Source: Mytilus edulis
Lineage: Eukaryota; Mollusca; Bivalvia; Mytilida; Mytilidae
Assembly (NCBI RefSeq): GCF_963676685.1
Contig: NC_092352.1
Span: 27,857,117-27,921,116, forward strand
Length of the DNA stretch: 64,000 bases
Reading direction: 5' to 3'
The position numbers and the translations under genes are program-made. Numbering within the stretch: position 1 is the first letter of the stretch; the number at the start of each line of letters is the position of its first letter. This document shows positions 10,980 to 20,515 of the stretch, piece by piece. The notes under the pieces are model-generated. The model ran no database searches, was not told where the DNA came from, and was given only the letters and a program-made list of their open reading frames with translations.

Positions 10980-13835
10980 CCAGGTGATTAGAAAAGGAAA
11001 GAAAAAAGTAATTTATGTTCCCGTCATTGGTTACTTTTTGTGTATATCACTGCGGTGAAGAGTCAATTCTGATGCGCTGTGGTTGGATTATGAGTATAAT
11101 ATATTTTGTTTTTATACTTTATGAATAACTGCACTTTGTTTAATTACAATAACAAAGAAATAAGCTTTTAGAAATCTTCAAAAAAGAATTTAAGTTTTAG
11201 AAAATTTGATTGACTATGACGGTTGCTTAAGACGCATGAATCACACTCAATATGAAATGGGCATGCAACCATTGGCTTAAATTTCTTAAAACAGGTAAAT
11301 AAGAAACAATCTCATATATCTTTCTTTGTTATGATCAAATATATATATCATTTCTATTATGTACACAGAGTGTTTCGATTAAACATTGTTCATATTAAAT
11401 TATTGCAAATATCTCAATTGAAATTAATTAAGATGTTTGTTAACATTATGTATATTATATTGTATATTATGACATTTTTTTCAACTGTGGCCATTCGATA
11501 ACAACCTTCATTACTTTTATTCTGTAGGAGAAACGTTTTGATTGAATGTATTTCAAACTATCAAAATCGAATCATTTACAATCTTTTGAAATATTTGCTG
11601 AAAATATTCTACTTTCGTTTTTCGAATTTTCTAAAATCACTCATGTCCTACATTTTCGATTTCGATATATAAATGTACTATTGATTCATCTGTGCAAAGA
11701 GATAATATTCTTTTGTTTTTCAGAAAAATGACAAGGAAAAGGAGGGGTCTAAAAAAAGGAATAAATAATCGGTTGTTGTCATACTTAGCAGCAGCAAAAC
11801 TGACCATTTGAGCTATGAATTGTCAAACACTTCGAATTATGCTAAAAAGTAAGTGGCGAAATGAGTCGCTTCGTATTCTGTTTTATATGAAATTCAATCA
11901 TCTATCATTTTCTGCACCAAATTTTGAAGAAATAAAGCAATTAGTTACTCAATATCGATAAATACTGTGATAATTAAGTTTATCCTCCCGGCACTTTAAT
12001 TTGGGCATCGGAAACCAACGAAAACCTCTTGAGTTCAGCTTTTTTAACAGCAGCTGTTCTTTTTCACACTCCGGCTTTCTCCACAAAAAGAAAAAGCCGC
12101 CACGAAATTGTTCAAAAGTGGCACTTAAAAGTGGTGTTAAAAGAACTACAATTAATCAATCAATCGTATTTAACGTCATTTATATAAACTGCCTGTTTAA
12201 ATTTAAACCTTTGGTTTTTATCATTAAATATGGATGAAACTTTCAAGCCTATGTGGTTCATTTTCGTAGCTTATCATTTTGATACATTAGTACGCATCAA
12301 ACGTACTGTTTCGTCAGTGACATCATATAGAAAATGTAAACTCTGGATGTAACGTAACAATTTGTTTTATATAACTTACCTTTCTTATATAATATACTGC
12401 TGTTTAAAATTGAAATATATTTTGAAATTTACCCTAAAGTTTATTTATTATTGACAAACTCCCACATTAATTTTCGAAAAATTGTAAAAAAATAATCACA
12501 CTGCATTTAAATGAACAACATACGTAAGCAATATTTATTTCACTAAAAGTGTTTAAATTGAATAATTATTATGTAATGCAATTATTAAATGCTAAAATGT
12601 TGTAATGTTATTTACTTAATTTTCATTTTAACAACATAGAACTTTCTACAAACTCGCTTCCGAAAATCCAAACAGATTTTTCAATTACATTTGAATAGCG
12701 AAATCAGTATGCATACTTGTTCGCTACAGTTGATAACAAATAAACAAAACTATTTAATTTGATTCACAAACATTCGTTTCATCAACTTTAATTAAAAAAA
12801 AATTGACAGACAAAACAACCTTTTTTATTTATTATCATTTAAAAAACAACAGCGATTAAAACAGCTAGTTGCTGACTCTTAATTAAGCTTTACCTTTCCT
12901 TTTTATTTCAAGAAAGTAAGTAGGTATATAGGTGTCTCTTGTTTGAGGTCTTGGATGCAACATCCTCATTTTAAAATTCTTTTGTGTATTTTTACATTTC
13001 GAGTTTGATGATAGGCTTCAACTGTACTGCCTTAATGCTTTGAATATCCATCTTTTTGTTTTAATATTAGAAATTTCTACATATGTTTTTTTTCTATTTA
13101 CATAAATGAGTCACATTTGCTAAAATTTACAGTATTATACTAATACATGTTAATATTTGTCACACAAAAATCATTCATTACGCTAGTTTTGAGACAGGCA
13201 TATTGCATATATCGAAGTTCATTTTTCTTTGTATATTTTTAACATTTACTGTTTGAAGTCCATTTGTGTTCATATCTTTTTGATGTGGCTCTGTATTAAT
13301 GCAAATAATATATTTTGTGTTATGGTAATTTGTTGTATTCTTGTCTTTAATTTGTGCGCTATGCGTGTCTATATGCCATTATTTTTCGTTGTTAATATAG
13401 TTTTATATTGATTTGAATTATGAAACAATGTTTACTGCTGTACGCCTAATATAATATGTTTGTTGAGCTCACACATAGTATCAAAATGGAACTTTATACG
13501 ATTGTCCTACACGCAAAAGGTAAGCCTAGCTTCTCTGCATATACCAAGTCAGGAATGACAGTTGTTTTGCGTTCGTTAAATGTGTATGAACTTTTCATTT
13601 TGCCAATTGTTATGGGACTTTACGGTTTTAATTGTCCTTGTAAATCGGTATTTTTTACAAGGAAGTACTAAAAGTACATATTTTCAGATCATATTTCAAT
13701 TATTCTATTTACAATGGACTAACAATAGATATAAACATTCCTAGATTAAATATGATGACTGTGTCCTCGTATCTATATAGAGAATGATTATATGTTATAT
13801 CTGTTTAACCGTTTCACAAATGATATCGGATATGT
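10980..13835. repeat. segment D, copy D1
   Basis: Collinear with 22600-25620. Shared landmarks in order: tgtatattatgacat plus tgtggccatt (11450-11495), tgtcctacatt (11645), tctttcag-like tract before a gaaaaggagg stretch (11715-11745), gcatcaaac plus tgtttcgtcagt (12293-12320), a minus-strand splice donor (12374-12379), cttccgaaaa (12655), ttcgctacagt (12720) and atctgtttaacc (13799). The landmarks are conserved while the spacers are diverged. No intact protein gene is seen in it. Confidence 0.75.
12374..12420 (-). other. candidate 5' UTR exon end with splice donor (D1)
   Basis: On the minus strand the sequence reads AGAAAG then GTAAGTTATAT, with the exon ending at 12380. The donor and its flank are repeated at 24321-24327 and 41867-41873, and in weaker form at 9913-9919. 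It could be the noncoding first exon of paralog A, whose next exon starts at 4945 after a conserved acceptor. The exon start is not defined. This is inference. Confidence 0.35.
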
Positions 13836-13844
13836 TCCTTACGT

Positions 13845-14175
13845 CGTAACTACAATCCCCTTCCTTTTCATGAATGTGACCTACCGAATTAGACTATTTA
13901 CCGGATTTGTAATCACATAAGCAACACGACGGGTGCCACATGTGGAGCAGGATCTGCCTCCCCTTCCGAAGCACATGAGATCACCCCTAGTTTTTGGTGG
14001 GGTTCGTGTTGTTTATTTTTTAGTTTTCTATGTTGTGTCATGTGTACTATTGTTTTTCTGTTTGTCTTTTTCATTTTTAGCCATGGCGTTGTCAGTTTGT
14101 TTTAGATTTATGAGTTTGACTGTCCCTTTGGTATCTTTCGTCCCTCTTTTTTTAACCTATACATTAGGTTCAATC
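13845..14175 (+). repeat. R4 family copy, best preserved
   Basis: It contains gtggagcaggatctgc, gaagcacatgagatcaccc, tttttggtggggttcgtgtt, gccatggcgttgtcagtttg and gactgtccctttggtatc. The same blocks recur reversed at 7425-7740 and 49790-50060, and as fragments at 17000-17110, 39565-39680 and 43600-43700. The 86-codon open frame inside it is repeat sequence, not a gene. Confidence 0.75.
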
Positions 14176-14194
14176 CACCATTTTCTACATTAGA

Positions 14195-14330
14195 GAATGC
14201 CTGTACCAAGTCAGGAATATGACAATTGATATCCATTCGTTTGATGTGTTTGGACTTTTGATTTTGCCTTTTGATTTTTGATTTTCCTTTTTGAATTTTC
14301 TCGGAGTTTAGTATTTTTGTGTTTTCACTT
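14195..14330 (-). repeat. R6 family fragment
   Basis: It contains taccaagtcaggaatatgac and cattcgtttgatgtgtt, the reverse complement of blocks at 48640-48720 and 62730-62800. A similar fragment is at 16740-16880. Confidence 0.55.
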
Positions 14331-15109
14331 TTTACACATTAAACTAGCTTTTTTAAGTTATATTTACCGTATCAATTACTGAATGTAAATAGTGTGTTAT
14401 TTAAGGTAACGATTGTGTCAATACATGTAATATTGGCACAATTTTTGTTTTGTTTTCTAGATATGAAGTCAAAATGGCGTCATAGTTAATAAATTGAATT
14501 TGCAATTAAAAACATAAATGACAGATATTCAGTATAATAAAAATAGATACCACATAGCCTACAGTGTTAATGACCTGGTTGTTATTTATTATCATATCAT
14601 TAGAGTCTCGTTTGACAATGTTTTTTGTTTTTTCTGTTGGTAATAATATCTTCTATCAAATACTATGCTAGTGATATGCGTTATTTGTATACTGTATGTT
14701 AGTATGTATTTTAACCTTTTGCTGGTACACATATCGATGTTTGAAGATTTTCACGGCGTCTATCAGCAGCTTGATGATGGTAATCCATGATATTTCTACG
14801 CATTTTTTTCAGCAGAGTCTTTCAAATATTAAAGTGAGCATTCAATACGAAGTCAAACTCAGAAAAGCGCATCTGACGCACGGACTAGAGACAGAGTCTT
14901 TTTCATCTTTAAATCAAGTGATTGTTGAAAAGTGATCCTATAAATGTCTTCTGTAGAAGTGCATGCATTCGGATTTTTGTTTTCAGTTTTCGGTAAATTA
15001 TACACGCGAAATACGACAGGGTTCATGGTTGGTAGAAAATAAAATGCTTTCAGAATGCAATTGTTTGTGTTCACTCTATTAACAATTTGAAAAGAGATTG
15101 GAATTCTTC
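14331..15109. other. unclassified DNA, possible R3 fragment near 14840
   Basis: AT-rich, no gene. Around 14840-14890 the phrase gaagtcaaactcagaaaagcgcatctgacgcac resembles the core of R3 only loosely. Confidence 0.3.
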
Positions 15110-15535
15110 ATAATTATAAATAAAGGCAACAGTAGTATACTGCTGTTCGAAAGTCATAAATCGATTGAGAGAAAACAAATCCTGGTAACAAACTAAAAAA
15201 GAGGGAAACAACGAAACAACAGAAACAATAAAGTGCAACAAAAAACGAAACGACAATGTAACAAACATAGAAACGAACTATAAGATAACAACTGCCATTT
15301 TCCTGACTTGGTACAGGATATTTCAAGAAAAAATGGGTGGTTGAACCTGGTTTTGTGGCTAGCCAAACCTCGTGCGTTTATTGCAATTTTTAATAATACA
15401 CTAAAAGAACAACATTACATGGCAGGACCGTAGTACAAATAAAGTTAAGAACATATAGGACAGAGAAATTCAAAATAAACAAAACAATAATACATTTCGA
15501 CATGCTAATAGTTTCTAAAGATACCAAGTCTATAA
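15110..15535 (+). repeat. R5 family copy
   Basis: It begins taaataaaggcaacagtagt and continues through tcctgacttggtacagg to gaacctggttttgtggct. This is the longest R5 copy in the window, and the reference for the copies at 7742 and 46905. Its open frames on either strand are repeat artefacts. Confidence 0.7.
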
Positions 15536-15539
15536 TTTA

Positions 15540-15610
15540 ATACGACAGACAGGCGTTTCATCTGCACAAGACTCAACACTTTTTGACGAGATCATACATC
15601 AAGTTATCTT
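15540..15610 (+). repeat. R3 fragment
   Basis: It contains aatacgacagacaggcgttt and catctgcacaagactca, a diverged version of the R3 core at 61190-61230. Confidence 0.5.
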
Positions 15611-15634
15611 TCATCAAAATGTAGTATATATATA

Positions 15635-16077
15635 AAAAAAAAAGAAGATGTGGTATGATTGCCAATGAGGCAACTCTCCACAAGAGACAAAAAACACAGA
15701 AATTTACAACTATAGGTCACCGTACGGCCTTCAACAATGAGCAAAGACCATATCGCAGTCAGCTATAAAAGGCCCCGAAATGACAATGTAAAACAACTTA
15801 AACGAGAAAACTACCGACCTAATTTATTCAAAAAATGAACGAAAAACAAATATGCAACTCATAAACAAACGACCAGAAAAAACATGCAGAAGAACATTGG
15901 AAAGCGAGATGAAGGAGGTTGGGATGTCATGGCGAGAAGAAGAGAAGAAAGCACACGACAGAGTGTTATGGAGAGAACAGAGAGCTAATGTCGGCCTTAT
16001 GTGCATCAAAGCACGAAGATGATTAAGTAAGTAAACAAACCACAACCACTGAATTACAGGCTGCTGACTTCTGATAA
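15635..16077 (-). mobile_element. R1 retroelement 3' end, interrupted by a LINE tail
   Basis: From gaagatgtggtatgattgcc it matches 31990 and 60160. The R1 copies share this left end but differ in how far they extend right. On the minus strand this is a common 3' end with variable 5' truncation, as expected for target-primed retrotransposition. The copy is split by an insertion at 15871-16032. It ends in an (AT)n run at about 16078-16103. Confidence 0.7.
15871..16032 (+). mobile_element. 5'-truncated LINE 3' tail nested in R1
   Basis: This insertion is flanked by an 8-bp target-site duplication, aaacaaac (15863-15870 and 16033-16040); removing it restores the R1 sequence. It encodes the last part of a LINE-type ORF2: WREEEKKAHDRVLWRE, then after a short insertion around 15978-15984 that shifts frame, LMSALCASKHEDD and a stop. 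The pattern (Trp, charged helix, DRVLWR, then LCxSK) is like the C-terminus of several invertebrate LINE reverse transcriptases. The tail reads gattaagtaagt rather than poly(A). It is dead. Confidence 0.65.
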
Positions 16078-16103
16078 GATATATATATATATATATATAT
16101 ATA
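16078..16103. repeat. (AT)n microsatellite
   Basis: A run of perfect AT dinucleotides immediately left of an inverted-repeat element; it may have been the insertion target (TATATA). Confidence 0.85.
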
Positions 16104-16346
16104 CAACTCGTCTAAACATCAACCCAACAATGTTAGATCTGTAAATTTGCTTTCGCAAATTTTTGGTTCTTCCCTCGCCGGGATTCGAACCCATGCTACT
16201 GTGATATCGTGACACCAAATCGCCTGCACTGCAGCCGTCCCGCTGGACCACACGACCACCTGGGCTCTCAAAAAAAGAGCTTTCGCTGGCCGTGTGTTAC
16301 CTTTCTTCGTCATTGTTGGGTTGATGTTTAGACGAGTTGTATATAC
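16097..16346. mobile_element. MITE-like element with TIRs around a tRNA-derived core
   Basis: The left end 16103-16132 (acaactcgtctaaacatcaa...) and the right end 16311-16340 are perfect reverse complements over 30 bp, and the match extends a few bp into TATATA on both sides. Between them lies a minus-strand tRNA-like segment. The element is about 250 bp and has no coding capacity. TIRs suggest mobilisation in trans by a DNA transposase; the tRNA part suggests a SINE origin. Which is older cannot be told from one copy. Confidence 0.8.
16170..16264 (-). other. tRNA-derived sequence (pol III A and B boxes)
   Basis: On the minus strand, an A-box-like TGGTCCAGCGGGACGG (16250-16235) is followed about 45 bp later by a perfect B box, GGTTCGAATCCC (16191-16180). 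The spacing and the flanking GCCCAGGTGG start fit a tRNA head. I cannot fold a convincing acceptor stem, and there is a hairpin (aaatttgctttcgcaaattt) after it, so it is a tRNA-derived repeat head rather than a functional tRNA gene. Confidence 0.65.
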
Positions 16347-16739
16347 ATTATGTACACAGCCATGTATCACCATCATTGATGGCGATCCGATGGATACATC
16401 TGTTGTAGAGTTGTCACTGACTCAGACGTATATATACGAATAATTAAGATGAAATGTATTCGTATTGAAGGACATTTCAGCACAGCGAATGGCACTCGTC
16501 AGGGACGATTCTGTTCAAAACGAATTACTCAAACTTGAATAAAAGAACAATACCTGGAAATTACTGAATCATTCAATCTACTGAAGCTACGTGTAGGGAC
16601 CGCGAATCTATCGCAGGAAAGTTCGCGGGTTTCCGTTTGATACGTGTATGTCAAATGTTTCATAAAAGTGAAATAGTATAAATAAACTATACCTCCGTTT
16701 TACAAAACCATGTTTTAACCACCATGTTATAAATAAATA

Positions 16740-16880
16740 AATGCCTGTACCTATTCAGGAATATGACAATTTGTTTTCCATTCGTTTGATGTGTTTGGGG
16801 TGTTGATTTTTTTAATCTCATTTATTATGAATTTCCATTGAGAATTCTCCTTGAAGGTCGATAATTTTGTTATTTAACAT
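16740..16880 (-). repeat. R6 family fragment
   Basis: It contains ttcaggaatatgacaattt and cattcgtttgatgtgtttgg, matching 14195-14330 and the reverse complement of 62730-62800. Confidence 0.5.
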
Positions 16881-16999
16881 TGTCTTTCTTTCAAACGACG
16901 ATATCATAGATCATAGATATGAATAAATAGTTGTATGAAAAATAACTATAAAGGTAATAAACAGGTTGGGATTCCAAATAAATAGTCGATAACAAGCTG

Positions 17000-17110
17000 A
17001 CATCGTAATGGCTAGAAAAACGGAAAGTGACAAAATGACAAGCAAGAGTGTTCAAAACACAACATAGAAAAATTAAAGTCTGAGCAACAAGAACCCCTAC
17101 TCTTTCTCTT
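17000..17110 (-). repeat. R4 family fragment
   Basis: It contains aacacaacatagaaaaatta and gagcaacaagaacccctac, a diverged reverse R4 block. It lies in the 3' flank of paralog B. The corresponding position near paralog A (about 3030-3140) holds a similar fragment, so it predates the gene duplication. Confidence 0.45.
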
Positions 17111-17583
17111 TTTGTTTAAAACATTGCCAAAGCATACGATTGCTTTGGAAGTTGTTTCAAAATAAAATCAGACTTTGATTACAACTAAATAAATCTTGCT
17201 TGAAAGACATTCCATGGTTAGAAAATAACTCTTTCTTCATTAAGAATGAATTAAGAATAGTAGGTGGAATATTTAAATCGAACCAAAAATGTAGACTTTG
17301 ATATCAAATGATAATTCATTCTACAAACATCTGTCAATTTGCAGTCACGCTATTATTTTTAAGATATAACACATACAGCATAAGATTAAAATGAAGATTT
17401 TACCCATCAAAGTTTTAATAAACGCATGTCAAATAGAATGAAAAGGTAAAGAATAAATTGCATTTTTATATTTATCACAATATGCTTTTGATCATCACTC
17501 GTCAAATCCTATGGTGATGTCCTTATGAAAATAACATTTATGTCGCTATTACATGTGTTAAGAGACCTATTTCTGCTGATATA

Positions 17584-18000
17584 TCATGCATATTCAAGAC
17601 AGTCTGAGGGTACAGGTCCATCAAGCAAGACCTCCCCATGCGATTCTGCAAACCTATGAAAATCTTGGTTTATGTCGTCTCTATTTGGTAATTCATGGTC
17701 TTCTCGGAGATGTTTTTCTGTTAGATCAATCAAATTTACATTTAAAGGTAGATTGTTGACATCAATTTTTACAATAGTTTGGATACCGTTTCTGTATCTT
17801 TTACTTCTGTTTTTTAATCGAAGCCAATTTTGTGCTGCTGAAAGAGTAGAAAATGTCGATATATATCTAGATTCTCCCCCATTACTTCCATTTGCAACAT
17901 GTTCTGCCAAACTTGTTTTTGACGAAGGATCTTTGGCCCTTAATCCGTTGTCCTTGCTTTCGCCTGTTCGAAGCAGTCTATAAAGCTTCGGAAATTTTTT
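17584..18000 (-). CDS. C-terminal exon of ART-like nuclear protein, paralog B
   Basis: A 417-nt exon in phase 0 after a minus-strand acceptor (TTGTAG, AG at 18002-18001), encoding residues 144-281 and ending in TGA. It has the same length as the paralog A exon with no gaps. Possible ART-like R-S-E residues are Arg151 (LYRLLR), Ser191 (RYISTFST) and Glu266 (HGEVLLDG). Between them are an IVKIDV strand and an IDLTEKHLRE helix, giving an alternating strand-helix pattern. All three candidate residues are identical in paralog A, which argues for constraint. The domain assignment is inferred. A structure prediction compared with ART folds would test it. If it is an ART, targets would be nuclear proteins or nucleic acids. 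Confidence 0.82.
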   Translation of the reverse strand, partial: KKFPKLYRLLRTGESKDNGLRAKDPSSKTSLAEHVANGSNGGESRYISTFSTLSAAQNWLRLKNRSKRYRNGIQTIVKIDVNNLPLNVNLIDLTEKHLREDHELPNRDDINQDFHRFAESHGEVLLDGPVPSDCLEYA

Positions 18001-18256
18001 CTACAATAATACATATATATATCAAATATAACATAATAAGATTATTCCAAATGTCTATTTAATAAAAGATTGTGTTTGAATTGAACATATAAAAATGTTA
18101 ACAAATTCCATCTAATTCTAGAATAAGTTATCAAAACTGTTTTCAAACATTGTGTTTCAAGGTGTTGCCCGTTTATTGCAAAATATACAGATTAACAAAG
18201 TCTTTCTACATATTAATATGAACAGACGTGCAATATTCCTTAAAAAAGTATGTTAC

Positions 18257-18759
18257 CGCTTCTGGTCTTTTAAGTGGCTTGGGATCTACTTCTGCAGATC
18301 CACGGCTATCCTCATTCTGATTTATAGTATCGATTCCTTTAGGTGAACTGGCATCACTATCGCTTCTTTCATTCTCCTGATTGAGACTTATAGCGGCATC
18401 ATCTTTTGAAATGGAGATAATACCTTCATTTTCTTTTGAATGTGTTTGTCCTACGTTCACCTCTTTATTTTCGGGAATGACATCGTTCTCTGACTGCAAT
18501 ACTAACTCCTCCTTATTTTCATCTTTGATATCATCCTCCGCCTGATCACTCTGAAGATCTATCTTTTGCTTCTTTGTATTTTCGTTATCATCAACAGAAT
18601 CTGAGTGTTTCCGTTTGCAAGTATTTTGAATAACCAAACCTTCTGATTCATTTGGAAATGTTCCCGAAACTGAATTGATGTCCATGTTAACGATTATATT
18701 ATCGGTTTAGTATCAATATATTAAATGATACGCTGATCTCGTATTTACAACTAACACTC
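18257..18759 (-). CDS. N-terminal exon of ART-like nuclear protein, paralog B
   Basis: The exon starts after a minus-strand acceptor (GTTGCAG, AG at 18761-18760) and ends before a GT donor (18256-18255). Coding runs 18685-18257 (143 codons, ATG at 18685-18683). The open frame continues past the donor to 18206, but paralogy with A and the phase match to the next exon show that is intron read-through. The peptide is strongly acidic (many D, E, N, S) with one bipartite nuclear localisation pattern, KRKHS at 24-28 and KKQK at 38-41. SENDV-PENKE at about 75-85 matches paralog A. The predicted full protein is 281 residues. Neighbours are repeats only, so context gives no functional hint. Confidence 0.82.
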
Positions 18760-19423
18760 CTGCAACAGCAAGTGGAACATAATTTTGTTTAAATTCATGT
18801 TTTCATTCAAATGATTAAACTAGTTTTAAGATCTCATATGAACGGCTATATAAGTTGAATCGAGGTTCTTGTGTCGTTTAATGACGAAATGAATTTTACT
18901 GAATGTTGTTCTACACTTTACGTTAATTAGATACAAGTGATTTATCCATATTTAGACTCATTATGAAAACCTTATACCGAGCAATAGTACAAATCAAACA
19001 TTTAAAAAAATCATGTTATACATAAATACATTTTATGCGTTCGAAACGCTTTTCTGGATATATTTAAACAAGGAACGCTAAAAACCAAATATTTAAAAAC
19101 TAAGGATATATAAGAATCGAAACAGATGAACACCTACTTTGTAGGATTAGATATTGTCCCGCAATCAAATTATGTCCTACAGACACTTTTTCACAATAAA
19201 TGGTGTCCATGGACAAAATGTTATCATGTTATATAGTTCACAAGATATTTATCTATGAAATCATGTCCCCAGATGTGAAAAAATGCCCTTCAGAGAAAGA
19301 ATATTAATTCATATGAAAAAAGTGTCCTTCATAGAAAGGAAAGTATTTCATGTGGATAAGTGTCCATTGTCAATACAGAAAAACTGTTTTTTTTAATGAT
19401 TTTTGAATGCCCAACAAAGGTAT
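18760..19423. other. 5' flank or intron of paralog B, low-complexity repeats
   Basis: No gene. 19140-19400 contains several diverged short repeats around tgtcct/tgtcca followed by a-rich runs, suggesting a decayed tandem array. Confidence 0.35.
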
Positions 19424-19589
19424 GTGCGTCCGTTTGTCCGTTTGTTCGTCTGTCCCACTTTTTGATCAAGGTATTTTTTTATGATCTCAAATCAACATGA
19501 AACTTAGTGCATCCGTTTGTCCGTTTGTTCGTCTGTCCCACTTCTTGATCAAGGTATTTTTTTATGATCTCAAATCAACATGAAACTTA
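19424..19589. repeat. 83-bp tandem duplication
   Basis: Two nearly identical 83-bp units (starting gtgcgtccg and gtgcatccg), each containing cgtttgtccgtttgttcgtc and tgatctcaaatcaacatgaa. The flank continues with gtgcatatgatcc. The sequence resembles the head of R7-like repeats that begin with a run of cgtc/gtcc. A 70-codon frame starting inside it is not supported. Confidence 0.85.
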
Positions 19590-20354
19590 GTGCATATGAT
19601 CCCTATGATGGGATTTGTGTAATCTTAATACCAAATAAGAGTTTTGAACCCAATTTCACTAAACATAGAAAGATAGTGCGAGTGGGGCATTCGTGTAGAA
19701 TGGACACATTTCGTCTATTTTCAGTTCCTCAGGGTAAATGTCTCTTATATCTTGCTGGTATTCAAAATAGTGGAAACAATTGTGACTGTTAATGTCATTG
19801 AACATACTCATAACTTCTTCTAATCCGTCATTGTTTTATTTTGCAATTTCATGGTTTTTAAGTGTTTTTTCCCCCTTTTTAAATAAGTTATTATTTTGGA
19901 AGTAAAAAGTTATCAATATTTGATAATTGATAAAGGCATTGTAAAAAACGGTATGCAGTGAACGTATCGATGAAACCTCTTGCTCGAAGCTCGGCAACCG
20001 AACAGCGCAAGTAGGAGGTAATCACGCGTGGAATAAATTGTTTTAATTTATTCTTTATGAAAACTGTTAAAACACCTGAATTAACAGCTGTATGACATCG
20101 TTTAATTCTTAATTGAAACAAATATCTCAAAAATCCAAATATAACTAGTTCTATCATCTCACTTATGTCCCACGAGCTACATGGATGGGTTATATCATGG
20201 TTACAATCGGTTAACTTCGGCACCTAAATCCCAAATTAATTAAAAGCTCAAGAATTCATTGAACAGTCTTCAAATGAAATAATGTTTTTTTGTTGATTAT
20301 ATGTTATGGAATCCTTATACGTGAACAGTGGACTTCGTGAAGCATATATGCATA
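19590..20354. other. unclassified DNA
   Basis: A 110-codon minus-strand frame at 19891-20223 is present but has no recognisable motif, splice context or paralog in the window, so it is not called as a gene. Confidence 0.3.
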
Positions 20355-20515
20355 TATATATTTGTTTAGGGGCCAGCTGAAGGACGCCTCCGGGTGCGGC
20401 AATTTCTCGCTGCATTGAAGACGTATTAGTGACCTTCTGCTGGTTTTTTTTATATGGTCGGGTTGTTGTCTCTTTGACACATTCCACATTTCCATGCACC
20501 ATTCTATAAATTCAA
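20355..20515 (-). repeat. R2 family fragment
   Basis: It contains ggggccagctgaaggacgcc, tcgctgcattgaagac and tcgggttgttgtctctttga, matching 54435-54570. It is a short terminal piece of R2. Confidence 0.7.

Noticed and set aside
13933..14193. 86-codon plus-strand frame with hydrophobic segments
   Set aside because: Entirely within an R4 repeat whose other copies do not keep the frame.
16170..16264. functional tRNA gene
   Set aside because: A and B boxes are good but no convincing acceptor stem, and the sequence lies inside TIRs; called tRNA-derived instead.
16119..16376. 85-codon minus-strand frame
   Set aside because: Overlaps the TIR element with the tRNA-derived core; repeat sequence.
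17672..17983. 103-codon plus-strand frame
   Set aside because: Antisense to the ART-like exon of paralog B, which has a paralog and splice sites supporting the minus strand.
19891..20223. 110-codon minus-strand open frame
   Set aside because: No motif, no splice context, no paralog in the window, and composition like the AT-rich surroundings.
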